From: Cryptomeria japonica
Lineage: Eukaryota > Streptophyta > Pinopsida > Cupressales > Cupressaceae
Assembly (NCBI RefSeq): GCF_030272615.1
Contig: NC_081413.1
Location: 555,049,136 to 555,113,135 of the forward strand
Direction: 5' to 3'
Length of the DNA stretch: 64,000 bases
Shown piece after piece: positions 47,351-58,047 of the stretch. The translations under genes were made by a program, and so were the position numbers. Each line of letters begins with the position of its first letter. Positions within the stretch are counted from its first letter, which is position 1. The notes beneath the pieces were generated by a model. That model was not told the origin of the DNA. It saw only the letters and a program-made list of their open reading frames with translations, and ran no database searches.

Positions 47351-47578
47351 AAAAATATAAATTTTTGTCTTTTAGGTCAAATCGATAGTTCTATGATGAA
47401 CATACGCTGTCGATTGGATAAACTACTGAGAGGATACACTCAAGCAGGTCCTCTAGGGAAGACTAGAATAGCAAATAGGGCTAGGATTGATAATTCTGTG
47501 ATAGAACATACATTGCCAATTAGGAAACTACTCAAGAAGATTCACTCAAGCAGAGGCCCTAGGATAGGATAGATCAAA

Positions 47579-47938
47579 GCACTTTATGATGAATAGTGAG
47601 TACCAAGAAATAGTACTTTGTGATGAACAGGGAGTACTAAAATATGAGCAGCACTTTGTGATGAACAAGGAGTGCAAATGTGAGCAACACTTTATGACGA
47701 ATAGGGAGTGCAAATGTGAGCAGCACTTTGTGATGAACAGGGAGTGCTAAACACGTAGTACTTTGTGATGAACAGAGAGTACCACTAGGATAAATAGAAA
47801 CACTTTGTGATGAACAATGAGTGTCACAAGGATGGATAGCAACACATTGTAATGAATAGTGAGTGTCACTAGGATAGAATGCCATATGCATTTAGATAAA
47901 AAAAAGTACCATTTTGTGATGAACAGTGAATGCCACTA
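47579..47938 (+). repeat. Array of nine hairpin units (CACTTTGTGATGAACAGGGAGTG)
   Basis: Nine units, spacing about 33-48 bp, with constant middle TTTGTGATGAACAG and flanking arms that pair: GTACT/AGTAC, GCACT/AGTGC, AGCACT/AGTGCT, ACACT/AGTGT. It stands between the 20-bp array and the PMD coding region. Function unknown. Confidence 0.85.
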
Positions 47939-47989
47939 TGACTAACATGATTGATTTGCTTGACTACAGGAGTATTTGCCGATGTTAGA

Positions 47990-49740
47990 GTCACGGGAGA
48001 GATTCTCATCGACATAGAGATTGCGACCTGAGTTGACATTCAAGGACTGAGTTGCTATTGAGGCTATGGGTCTAAGACATGTTTTGTATGTGCCTGAGTT
48101 TCAGGCGAACATGGGATTGCTGACTGCACTGGCAGAGAGGTGGCACTCTGAGACATGTATGTTTCATTTACCAATGGGTGAGATGATAGTCACCCTAGAG
48201 GATGTATACAGGATTTTGAGGATACCGATCGATGGGGAGCTGATTCCCTATGATTGAGATGGAGATAGAGAGGCCCTGAGACGAGTGTTCCGGGACCCAG
48301 GACTAGAGATGCAGGCAGGACATGTGGCTTGGGACACCATGATAGCTACATGATTAGCACTGCCAGCAATGATAGGAGGAGCGATCAATGGGTTCCTATG
48401 TCCTGATAGAGTGACATGAGGGTTGGCTGTGGGCTGGGGAGGAGCATTGGAGACACTGGTGACACAGCACACCAGATATGCCTGGGGACTGTGTGTGCTA
48501 GCACACCTATACTATGAGTTACATCAATTTGTGTACCACAGGTCAGTGGGATTGGGTTGTGGGGTGACATTGTTGCAGGTGTGGGCTTATGAGCATCTTC
48601 CACTGACGAGACCAATACATTTCAGAGGCAAAGGTCATGGGTGCAGTTTTGTTCACTTGTATGACATGATCACCTCACAGCCACAGATTGGCAGGTTAGA
48701 GCACTGGCGGTAGGTGATAAATGATATTGATGTGGTCATATGGAGGCCATACCTAAGATATAAGCAGTGGGAGGATGATGCAGTAGAGCTTCCCTACACC
48801 TTTCGAAGCAGGTACCTGATTGGGCAGATGCCCTATGTGCTGGAGAGGCAGCTAGTGGACAAGGTGGGTAGGTAGTTTGGCAAGATTCAGTGGATGCCAC
48901 AGGGATCAGGCATGTATGCACAGACTGTCAGAGATCAGGCACAGTTTGGGCCCCTGTTATCATATGATCAGGCTGTTACACAACTTGTAGAGATGATGCC
49001 CTTACCTTGGGACATGTGGCTAGAGATCGAGGATGCCGGCATGGATGCCGAGTACACAACATACTGGGTCAAGCATCCATTCCCACGCCTGACGGATCAA
49101 GGAGAGCTATTAGAGGGAGATGGTGGTGGGGATGATGATAATGATGGAGCCGATGGGGGCAAAGGCCAATGGAGGAGGGGAGTAGTTGGAGAGAGGAGGG
49201 TTGCACTGTGAAGGGAGGGTGGAGAGGACAAATAGGCTCAGGTGGTGAGGGGTCGCAGTGGATTACCGCTATAGGTGCTAGCAGCATAGGGTCCCAAATA
49301 GGTGCAGGTACAGGGACAGGTACCAGCACAGGCACCAACATAGGTACAGGCATAGGGGTAGGTACTCGTACAAGGGGAGCCATAGGGAGCTGAGGTAGAG
49401 GAGGATGAGCTCATGGAGCTGAGGGAGATTTGCCAGGGACATGCAGATGAGATCCAGGACCTGGAGAGGGAGAGGGATAGGCTCAGGAGGTAGCTCAAAG
49501 ATACTGAGAAGGAGTGGGATCAGGCCATTCAGCGCTACATAGAGGTTGAGACCACATTGAGGGTTGGGAGACAGGTAGCAGAGGACACAGGGGCCAGATA
49601 CGCCTACGTTTTGTGGGTCAGGGAGGAGATTGCCTATTGGTGGGATCTCTATTATGGTGCAGTGTTAGTGGATCAGTGTGTGAGGAGCTTCCATAGACCA
49701 TCACAGACAGCGACATCTACAGGAAGGAGCTAGAGGAGAC
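47990..49740 (+). pseudogene. Antisense plant mobile domain (PMD) gene of gypsy D
   Basis: Plus-strand gene opposite to D's gag-pol. One frame from before 48066 to 49211: GLRHVLYVPEFQANMGLLTALAERWHSETCMFHLPMGEM, LEDVYRILRIPIDGELI, GGAINGFLCPDRV, LAVGWGGALETLVTQHTRYAWGLCVLAHLYYELH, VWAYEHLP, then MMPLPWDMWLEIEDA. These are PMD hallmarks (PF10536, MAIN/MAIL1-like). Five stops inside 48066-48900 are all TGA or TAG explainable by C-to-T. A Gly/Thr low-complexity part (49169-49390) changes frame, then a coiled coil (ELREICQGHADEIQDLERERDRL) ends near 49740. PMD proteins in plants act in silencing and genome maintenance; the role of element-borne copies is not settled. Extra antisense ORFs are known in Tat elements. 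Confidence 0.87.
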
Positions 49741-51412
49741 AGGCATCTAGTGGTGGGGTTATGGGTCTTCCACCACCACTAGATAAAGGGGACAAGAGGG
49801 ATGATCTCGGGGCGGGTCCTTCACGGGCTTAGATTCCATTGAGGCTAGGCAGCTCCGAGGGAGGGAGTTCATCATAGCTATAGAGGCTCCCTATGTATCA
49901 ATATTGTACCATTTTTGTATGATGATGTAGACACCTTCGGGTGATTGTAGCCATATGATTTTTTGACATCATTGTATCATGACACTTTATATATATATAT
50001 ATATATATATATGAGATGATTCATCTTTGTGGCAACTATATGCATGTGTACCTATGTGATAAGATGTTCTTATGTGATGCTTATGATATGGATGCAAATA
50101 TGTATATGATGCAATGCAATATATTTTTTGTTCTTTTATGTTTTATATGTGCATGCATGATGCAAATGTGAATGTATGTAATGCAGATGGATATGATAAT
50201 GCAAATGTAAATTGTGCTAATAGGTGTTGTGTGCAGGATGTGATGTAATTGTGATATCTATATATATGTATGAAATGCTTATATGATAATGCAGGTGCAA
50301 CTACATGAAATGAAAATATTTTTGTTGTGTCATTATAATCAGTCATGTGATAGTAGGCTATGCAGACTCAAGAAGGATGATGGAAGTCAATCAAGAAAGG
50401 GGGATGAAAGATAGAAGATATGAAAGTGAAAGAGCTTCTTGTGCGTTATCATCATTGATCTTTATTATGGCAAGTAGGTTATGACAATTGAGGCATATGT
50501 TTGACCCAGAAAGTCATTGTACCTGTTTGCATGGAGATAAGACAGTCACAAACAAGGAATGCCCTAGTTCATACTAGACTCACAGTGTCCTCATATCCTT
50601 GGACAAGTCATAGCATTACTAAAAGACAATCCACAGACAGCAAAAGAAAAATAGGTGACGATACCCCATCCTCGCCTTTCTAGTCAAAGACATCTTGGAG
50701 AAGCTAAAAGACATGTCACCAAAAGATAAAATCAAAATAAAACCAAGACTCGACACCAACATCCACTATAGTCCTCAAGTTTAGTGTCTCTGGTCACTTG
50801 TATAAGTCTTATTTGATTGTGGTCACAATGTTTAATTTCACAAAAATGATAGATAGCACTGAACCATAATGTTGTCTGAGTCTATTGAAAGATTTGATTT
50901 GTTGAAGCCCATTGTTGCTGCTGTGTCTCATCTGAAACTGACTGAATCCATGAAACTGATACTTTATTGCGGAGAAGATGAAACTTTATTACGGATCTGT
51001 GATGCAAATGTTGCTTTATTACGGATTGTGCGTGGATAGACTGAAGGAAGCTAGAAGAAACTGTACTCCTCGAAACATGTGATGTTCTCAGTTCCACACC
51101 CATCACTAGATGTAGGATTTGCCTTAGCCACAGATAGGAGCTGATTTATTATGGATGGAAAGGGAGGTGAAAAGGGAGGTTTATTATGAATGGCTAACCA
51201 ATCTTGGATAGATCAATAACAAGCCATGATGGGAATGTGTAAGTTTATTATGAACGAATAGGTTGTGAGTGTGTGCAAAGTGAAGGATGAAATGGAATCC
51301 TGAAGAAGGGAGGAGCAATGTCTCTACACATGGTGCTGGTGACCCAGTTTTCACCATGGTACTTGCCCAGGGCACCACCAAAGTGGTTTTCACTACTGGA
51401 TGAAATTATTTC
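49741..51412. other. Spacer between the PMD gene and integrase of D
   Basis: No gene seen. (TA)n microsatellite at 49988-50012; many ATG/GATGCA words at 50040-50300; the phrase TTTATTACGGATC(T/G) repeated around 50960-51030 and 51147-51250. Confidence 0.5.
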
Positions 51413-51490
51413 TCTTTACTTTTTTTTATTTTTTTTTATTTTTTTTAATTTTTTTAATTTTTGATTTTTTTTTTGTATTTTTGAATTAGG
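51413..51490. repeat. T-rich tract beyond integrase of D
   Basis: Runs of 4-10 T broken by single A or G; A-rich on D's sense strand, directly after the integrase stop, as in E (26000-26165). Confidence 0.85.
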
Positions 51491-51503
51491 ATACTCTGAA
51501 GAG

Positions 51504-52928
51504 CTATGTGTAAAACCTGTGAAGGTGCATGCTATTGATAGGATCCTCCAAAGGTTCACCTTCTATAGTTGAGAGCTGATATGCCCCAGATCCATATGCT
51601 GTTGTTATGATGTAAGGACCAAGCCAATTTGGTTCAAACTTGCCCTTCTTCTCTCTGTCTTGCTGATTTTTGGGGTTTTCTCTGAGAGCCAAGTCACCTA
51701 CCTCAACTGTGCGAGGCTTGACTTTGTGGTTGTAGTTACAACTCATTCGTTGTTGGTAAGCCTTGAGATGATTAAAAGCAGTTTGTCTGCGTTCATCCAG
51801 TAGTTCCAGTTCTTGTAAGCGAGAGACCCTATAGTCTTCATCACTAATAATGTTTTGCAAAGAGACCTGTAAAGAGGGTAACTCGACTTTAATAGGCAAG
51901 ATGGCTTCAGTGCCATAGATAAGTGAATAAGGTGTAGCTCCTATAGGTGTGCGAACACTTGTGCGATAGGCCCAAAGTGCAGGATTAAGTTGGATATGCC
52001 AATTACGGCCAGCGTCGTCGACTATCTTCTTTAGGATTTTAAGGATTTTTTTATTAGATGCCTCAGCTTGTCCATTACCTTGTGGGTAATATGGTGTGGA
52101 GAAATGATGGGAAATATGGAAGCGGTCATAAAGTTCATGAACATCTTGATTTTTGAAGGGATGCCCGTTATCAGTGATAATGGAAACAGGAATACCATAT
52201 CGGCAAATGATATAGTTGAGGATGAATGTAGCAATCTGTTTTCCAGTGACTTGTGTGAGAGGCATAACTTCAATCCATTTTGTGAAATACTTTGTGGCAA
52301 TGATAATGAATTTATGATCATTGGAAGAAGGAGGGTGAATCTTATCTATGAGATCGAGTCCCCACTGACAAAAGGGCCAAGGAGACACAATTGGTTGAAG
52401 TTCTTGCGCTGACGCATGTATGCGGTCTCCATGAATTTGACATTGCTTACATTTCTTGACAAACTGATATGAGTCTTTTTCCATATTGGGCCAGTAATAT
52501 CTAGTCCTAATGAGTTTCTTGGCCAAGGTAGGACCACTAGCATGTGGACCACATATCCCTTCATGCACTTCACGTAACGCAATCTGAGCTTCGTCGCTTT
52601 CTAAACATCTAAGAAGAGTGCCATCTAGACCTCGCCAGTATAGGATATCAACTAAAATGACATATCAAGAGGATTGGTGAATGAATGTGCGACGTTGGTT
52701 ATTTGATAGATTAGGAGGAAGGGTATTGTCATGAAGGTATGTGAAAATGGAACCATATAACTGGGACTCAGGACCGACGACACATATCATCTCAGTAGGA
52801 ATGATCTCATATGAAGGAACCAAAAAGTTATCCACCAAGAACTCATAGCGGGTCTCATTTGGAGGTAGATCGATTAGTGAAGCAATTGTAGCCATGGCAT
52901 CTGCGACACGATTCTACTCTCTTAGTAT
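51504..52928 (-). CDS. Gypsy D integrase (domain of gag-pol)
   Basis: 354-codon uninterrupted stretch 52568-51504. Zinc-binding part HEGICGPHASG...CKQC (H-H-C-C), then the DDE core with WGLDLIDKI (first Asp), ITDNGHPF (second Asp) and PYYPQGNGQAEASNK (Glu), then a C-terminal DNA-binding part with NWLGPYIIT and LHRFYT at the end. Residues 52895-52665 upstream hold the linker from RNase H. Inserts element cDNA in living relatives. All three catalytic residues are in place and there is no chromodomain, in line with Tat. It is the best kept domain of D, but sits in an otherwise broken polyprotein. Confidence 0.9.
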
Positions 52929-53762
52929 CTACTCAAAATCTATCTTTGTGAAGTGTTGTTTCAGGTCATCCACCATTTGTTTGTAAGGAATTAATTTTTC
53001 ATCTTTTGCTTGGTAATCATCAGTTGCTTGATGGATGACAAGTTGAGAGTCCCCAAAAACACAAAGTGCCTGGATCTTCCACTGAACTGCGATCCATAAT
53101 CCAGTTGTTAATGCCTCATATTCCACTATATTGTTAGTGCAAGGAAATGATAAGTGGTATGATTTTGGTATAGAATCCCCTTGAGGAGTTATAAAGAGGA
53201 TGCCAGCTCCTGCCCCATGCTGTGTGTATGAGCTGTCAAAGTACAGTTGCCATGGCTTTGCATGTGACATTGTTAAAATAGATTCATCTAGAAATTTTGA
53301 ACTTAGAGGAACATCATCAATCATGGGAGTGTCTGCTAATTGATCTATGATGGCTTGTCCTTTTATTGCTTTTCTGTCCACATACTCGATGTCAAATTCA
53401 CTCAGGATCATTACCCATTTGGCCAGTTGCCCAGTAAGTGTTGCTTTATTGAGAAGTTATTTCAATGGATCTATCCTTGCAACCAACTTAGTCTTATGAG
53501 TGAGCATGTAATGTCGTAATTTCTACGAAGCAAAGACCACAACAAGACATGCATGCTCAATTGGTGTGTAGTTTAGTTCATATCCCACCAATGTGCAACT
53601 GATATAGTATACTGCTTTTTCTTTGCCCTTAACAATTTGTTATGCTAAGAGTGCCCCCAGTGCTATTGGAGTAGCTGATATGTATAGTAACAGAGGTTGA
53701 TCTGGAACTGGTGGCATCAGAACTGGCAGATTTAGAAGATAATCTTTGAGTATCTGGAAAGC
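52929..53762 (-). pseudogene. Gypsy D paired RNase H domains
   Basis: First RNase H (53740-53420): LLLYISATPIALGALLA, KAVYYISCTLVGYELNY, IEHACLVVVFAS, RHYMLTHKTKLV; it has stops and its first Asp is Ser. Second RNase H (53411-52929, clean): WQLYFDSSYTQHGAGAGILF (Asp), NNIVEYEALTTGL (Glu), VFGDSQLVIHQ (Asp). The catalytic residues of the second copy are intact. A decayed native RNase H followed by a second, archaeal-type RNase H is a known feature of the Tat lineage. Confidence 0.87.
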
Positions 53763-55040
53763 TTATTGACAGTTATCATCCCATTTGAATTTGATATTTT
53801 TATGTAGCAGGTGCTGAAAAGGATTACACTTATCTGCAAGTTGTGCTATGAAGCTTCGTATGGACTGGAGTCTCCCTTGTAAAGACTGAAGTTGACTGAT
53901 ATTTCTTGGTGGTTGCATGTCCAAGATGGCCTTGACTTTTGCTAGATCAGCTTTGATTCCTCTTTTGGATACAATGAATCCTAAGAGTTTCCTGGAGGTT
54001 ACTCCAAAGACACATTTCTTGGGGTTTAATCTTACTTTGTATTTTTCCAACCAATCAAAGATGACTGAAAGTATGTCCAAATGTGTATTTCTATCTATTG
54101 ATTTTCCTAAGAGGTCATTGACATAATCTTTCATGGTTACATGCATGAGATCATGAAAGATAGTAGTCATGGCTCTTTGATATGTAGCACCTATATTTTT
54201 TAGCCTGAAGGGCATGACATTCCAGTAGAAAGTTCCCCAAGGAAAGTGAATGATGTTTTGTGTTGATCCTCGGACGCGATCCTTATTTGATTATAACCAG
54301 AAAATCCATCCATCAATGATAACATTTCATGATCTGCTGTGAGATCAACAATCAAGTCAATATTTGGTAATGGGAAGTCATCCTTTGGACAAGCTTTGCT
54401 GATGTCTCTGAAATCTGTACATATTCTGATGCTGCGATCTAGTTTACTAACAGACACTAAGTTAGAGATCCATTCAGGATAGTCAATTGGGCGTATGAAT
54501 CCAACATCCAATAATTTCTCAAGTTGTGCTTTGACTAGTAATGCCACTTGTGGATGCATTTTTCTTAATTTCTGTTTCACTAGCTTTGCCCCTAGTTTGA
54601 CTGTCAAATGATGCATTACCAAATCCAGATCTAATCCAGGCATATCAACGTATGACCATGCAAAGTTGATTTGTTGTTCTTTGAAGAAACTTATGAATTT
54701 TGACCTTTCTGACTCTGTCAACAATTGAGCCAGGAATATGTTGTGTGGAACCTCTTCAGTACCAATGTTTGTTTTGATAGTCTCCTCTACCAACATGGAT
54801 GACTTTTCCTCATATGATGCTAGGAGAATGTCGAGCTTTCCATCTTCAGGTGCCTCAGAGAGGTTTTCACCCTCAGATACATCCTTTCTTTTTACTTTTT
54901 TGGGGTCAGACAGTGCCACAGTGTGGTTTTCGCCATAAGACTCGTGGTTTGTTCTTATTTTCACATTTTTGCGATTGGAAGGTCCGACACCCTCACCAAA
55001 ATATGCCACGCTGTTGAGTTCTATAGTGTATCTCACTTTA
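53763..55040 (-). pseudogene. Gypsy D reverse transcriptase
   Basis: From the N-terminus: FSWSYVDMPGLDLDLVMHHL type entry, KLRKMHPQVALLVKAQLEKLL, VGFIRPIDYPEWISNLVSV, ICTDFRDISKACPKDDFPLP (first catalytic Asp region), MLSLMDGFSGYNQI. A single-base deletion at about 54238 shifts the frame inside the FTFPWG motif. The rest (54215-53763) continues VMPFRLKNIGATYQRAM, then the active site reads YVND instead of YVDD, LNPKKCVFGV, LLGFIVSKRGI. So the enzyme is inactivated twice. Confidence 0.9.
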
Positions 55041-55906
55041 TGGTCCCCAGGGGGAAGATCATCTCGTATGCCCAGATAGTCAATAACAGCTTCATGATTT
55101 TGGAATGTGTCAAACTATGCAGGTCCTTCATGATCCCAGTCAATGAGTTAGTGGTGAACAAGGGGAAGGCCTTTAATGTCTCTAAAGTTAGCGGGGCTAA
55201 GAGTGAAGATGAAGTTATATTCAAGTATGTCAAGGTAATTATCGAGGTCATCGATGGCACTCTCCTCATCAGTCTCGATTGCAAGCGAATCCAAATTATC
55301 ATCACTAGTAGCACATTCTAGGATAGGTGTTCTCATCCTATGTGATTTCAACCTAGAACCTTGAGATAAGGACTATGTGGAATCCTCATGGGTTGTTTCT
55401 TGACCAACTCTGAACTTTTTATAAAATTCCTCTTCTTTTGTGGGTTCATCTGGCTCTCTGAATGTCTCAGTGAGCTCGTAGTCACTAGAGGATTTATCTG
55501 AATCCCATTCCCATTCATTGGAGTCTATAGAATAGCGATCCTCTTGTTGAATTTTGGTAGCTTTGATTTGTAAGGCTTCTTCTGTCCTTTGAGTGTGGAC
55601 CTTGAAAGTCAGGAAACCAAGTCCTTTCGAGCATTCCTTTTTGAATGTCAATTCAGGTTGTAAAGGTTCAATGATGCCTTCCTTTCGTAACCCAAGAGGG
55701 CTTTTTCCATCATACCCAAATTTTTGTAGAATCTTGAAGCCTTTACCATATTTCTCACATGGTAGACTAATGTGAGCTTGTGTGTCATCTTCAATGTCTT
55801 TGTAAAGCATTTTGTATAAGTCCTCCTCTTCTAGTTCACCCCATCTTTGAAAGGTAGTAGGGTCCCATTTGAGTACCATGATGGATACTTGCTTGTTAGG
55901 ATGTGG
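55033..55906 (-). pseudogene. Gypsy D linker with G-patch motif
   Basis: Clean 168-codon stretch 55879-55373, in frame with protease and RT. Contains GKGFKILQKFGYDGKSPLG followed by KEGIIEPL, a G-patch pattern (G-x-x-hh-x-x-h-G-a-x-x-G-x-x-h-G). G-patches bind RNA or helicases; in some retroviruses one follows protease. An acidic Ser/Asp/Glu tail follows, then 55351-55148 leads into RT with a few stops. Confidence 0.78.
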
Positions 55907-57050
55907 TCATCCATATTCTTTTGGGGAACTCATGACTTGTCGTAAGTACATGGTCTGATTTAAAGTGTATTCCCCCATGCCCTTGTCCTGGAATTTGCCT
56001 TTTAGCTCACCTTGTTTTGATGTCAAAGGTTTTAGTGACTCAGGATCAATGTAAGCTAAAGAAGGAACAACTTCGTGATTACTGGGAATGATGGTCTTAG
56101 TTTTTGATCTCAGGTTATTATAGTATATGAATGGATTAGGATCACCATTAACTGTTACCTCTACTCCATTGTGGGGAAACTTAATGCATTGGTGATATGT
56201 CGATGGGACTGCCCTCATTTCATGAATCCAAGGGCATCCTAGCAATATGTTATAAGTGAGATCTAGATCTAAGACTTGACAAACCACATCCTTTGTAACT
56301 GGCCCAACTCTGAGAGGCAAGGTGATTGTGCCCTTGGACAAATGTTCTTCATCATCATATGCCTTGATGATGATTTGATTTGTAGAATTCATAGCTTTAT
56401 CAGAATATCCCAATTGTTTAATTGTGCTCAATGTACAAATGTTTAGACCAGCTCCTCCATCTATCAAGACTCATTTTATTCGATGTTTGTGTATGAAGGC
56501 TTCAACATGTAGTGGTGCATTATGTGGCTAACTTATGGAGGCGTCGTCGGCTTTTGTGAAGGTAAGGGAGTGTGGAACGGAAAGGTATCCCACCATGGCT
56601 TGAAACTAGTCAATGTTCAGATCAGTAGGAACAATAGTTTCTCTCAAGATTTTGTCAAGAATAGCTTTATGTGTGGGGGATATGCGTAATAGCTCAAGGA
56701 TGGAGATGAGCGCGGGTGTCTTCCCTAACTATTCTACAAGGTCATACTCAGGTTTGGTTGATGAGGAAGCGGTGTTTTTAGTTGGAGCACCTTGCAAAGT
56801 AATTTTACCTCGATGGGTTGTAACATGACATTAAGAGGTAGGTTCGGAAGAAGATCCAACACCTTTTAAGACAATCTTGGGTCTCTGAGTAGAATTCTCA
56901 GGGTTTTTGTCCTTGATGATAATAGTAGAGACATAATTGTCCATCAAGATGTGATTGATAGTTGAATCATAGTTACAAGATGCTCTGGTATAGTTGGTTT
57001 GGTCATCTATGGCTTTAGCTTTTCCCTTGTCATGCTTTGGGAATGGTTCC
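55907..57050 (-). pseudogene. Gypsy D aspartic protease region
   Basis: Active site VLIDGGAGLNICTL near 56465 (D-G-G-A in place of D-S/T-G-A, usual in Tat), flap-like region, then YNILLGCPWIHEM, matching the hydrophobic-hydrophobic-G strand of retropepsins. Upstream, 57046-56480 is the gag-protease linker with stops, running KHDKGKAKAIDDQTN, IINHILMDNY and HKHRIK then TGA. In-frame with gag once the 993-bp insertion is ignored. Confidence 0.85.
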
Positions 57051-58043
57051 AGGTGAACTCACAATACTGGTTCCCACTTTTTGACCAACTTTGACACTTA
57101 GATGAACATTTTGCAAAAAACCTTCACTTTCCGACACCTATAACTTTTAAATCGTTAAGAATTTGAAGATGATGTAAAATAGTGATTTGTAACATCCTTT
57201 TTGTAGATTCTAAATATATTTTTTTCAAATTTTTTTGAATAAAATTTTATTGATTTTTCCATCTCCCTCAAAAGTAGTTTTTTACAGGAAACAACATTTT
57301 TTAAGAGTGATGTGCATCCCGAAACGTATAAATTTTTTTCTATAAATGATAAAAACTTATCTCTTTTAAATTTTGGTTTGTAACATCAATACCCAGGGCA
57401 TGTAGTTGGTTTGATAGTGATATGTTGAATATTTTTTATTTTATTAAGTTTTGAAGTCTGACAATTTATAATTTAGATATAGGTGTACGTTTGAACACAT
57501 AACTTGCTCTATATATATCAAAATTAAGTTTTATTTTTTTTGTTAGAAAGAAGACATCAATACCTAGGGCATATATATTTTTCAGAATTTTTTTTAATTA
57601 GTTTGCTATTTTTCCCAATGCATTGAACAAAGAAGTTCATGTTCGGTGAAAAACCTACATTCATAAAAAATAAAATAAAAATATATTAATAAACTTAAAT
57701 ATATTAAAAATTATACTATTTGGAAAGCTTATAATAAGGACTAAATCCTCAAGAAAACAAAACTTCTAAATGAATTCGTTTGACCCCTCAAAAGCTAATG
57801 TAAAATTGGTTTTTTATCAGCATTTGATAGATGCAAAGGAGACTCCATTGCAGGTATGATTTAGAAGTAAAGAGGTTCTATCCAAGAAATTTTGATCTAA
57901 GAGCCTTTGATCTAACTCTCTTCAATTAATTACTTCAAAAGGGACCTCTTAAAGCTTAAATAATTATATTTTCCAAAAAATGTATGATTTCAGCAAAAAT
58001 CAGGATGTACCAAAAAGTGGGAACCAGCTTTGTGAGTTCACCC
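57051..58043. mobile_element. 993-bp non-autonomous DNA element with inverted ends
   Basis: Left end AGGTGAACTCACAATACTGG and right end complement GGGTGAACTCACAAAGCTGG, followed on both sides by TTCCCACTTTTTG, a terminal inverted repeat of about 32-33 bp. Flanked by TTCC (57047-57050, 58044-58047). Removing 993 + 4 bp rejoins the D polyprotein codons and restores frame. The interior is AT-rich with no ORF and contains a repeated phrase CATCAATACC(C/T)AGGGCAT (57386, 57553). Superfamily not recognised. Confidence 0.82.
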
Positions 58044-58047
58044 TTCC

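Noticed and set aside
47579-47938. CRISPR-like look of the regular repeat array
   Set aside because: Plant DNA, units vary together with the spacers, and no cas genes; it is a degenerate tandem repeat.
49069-49498. Pro/Val- and Ser-rich minus-strand ORFs
   Set aside because: Shadows of the Gly/Thr-rich part of D's PMD gene on the other strand.
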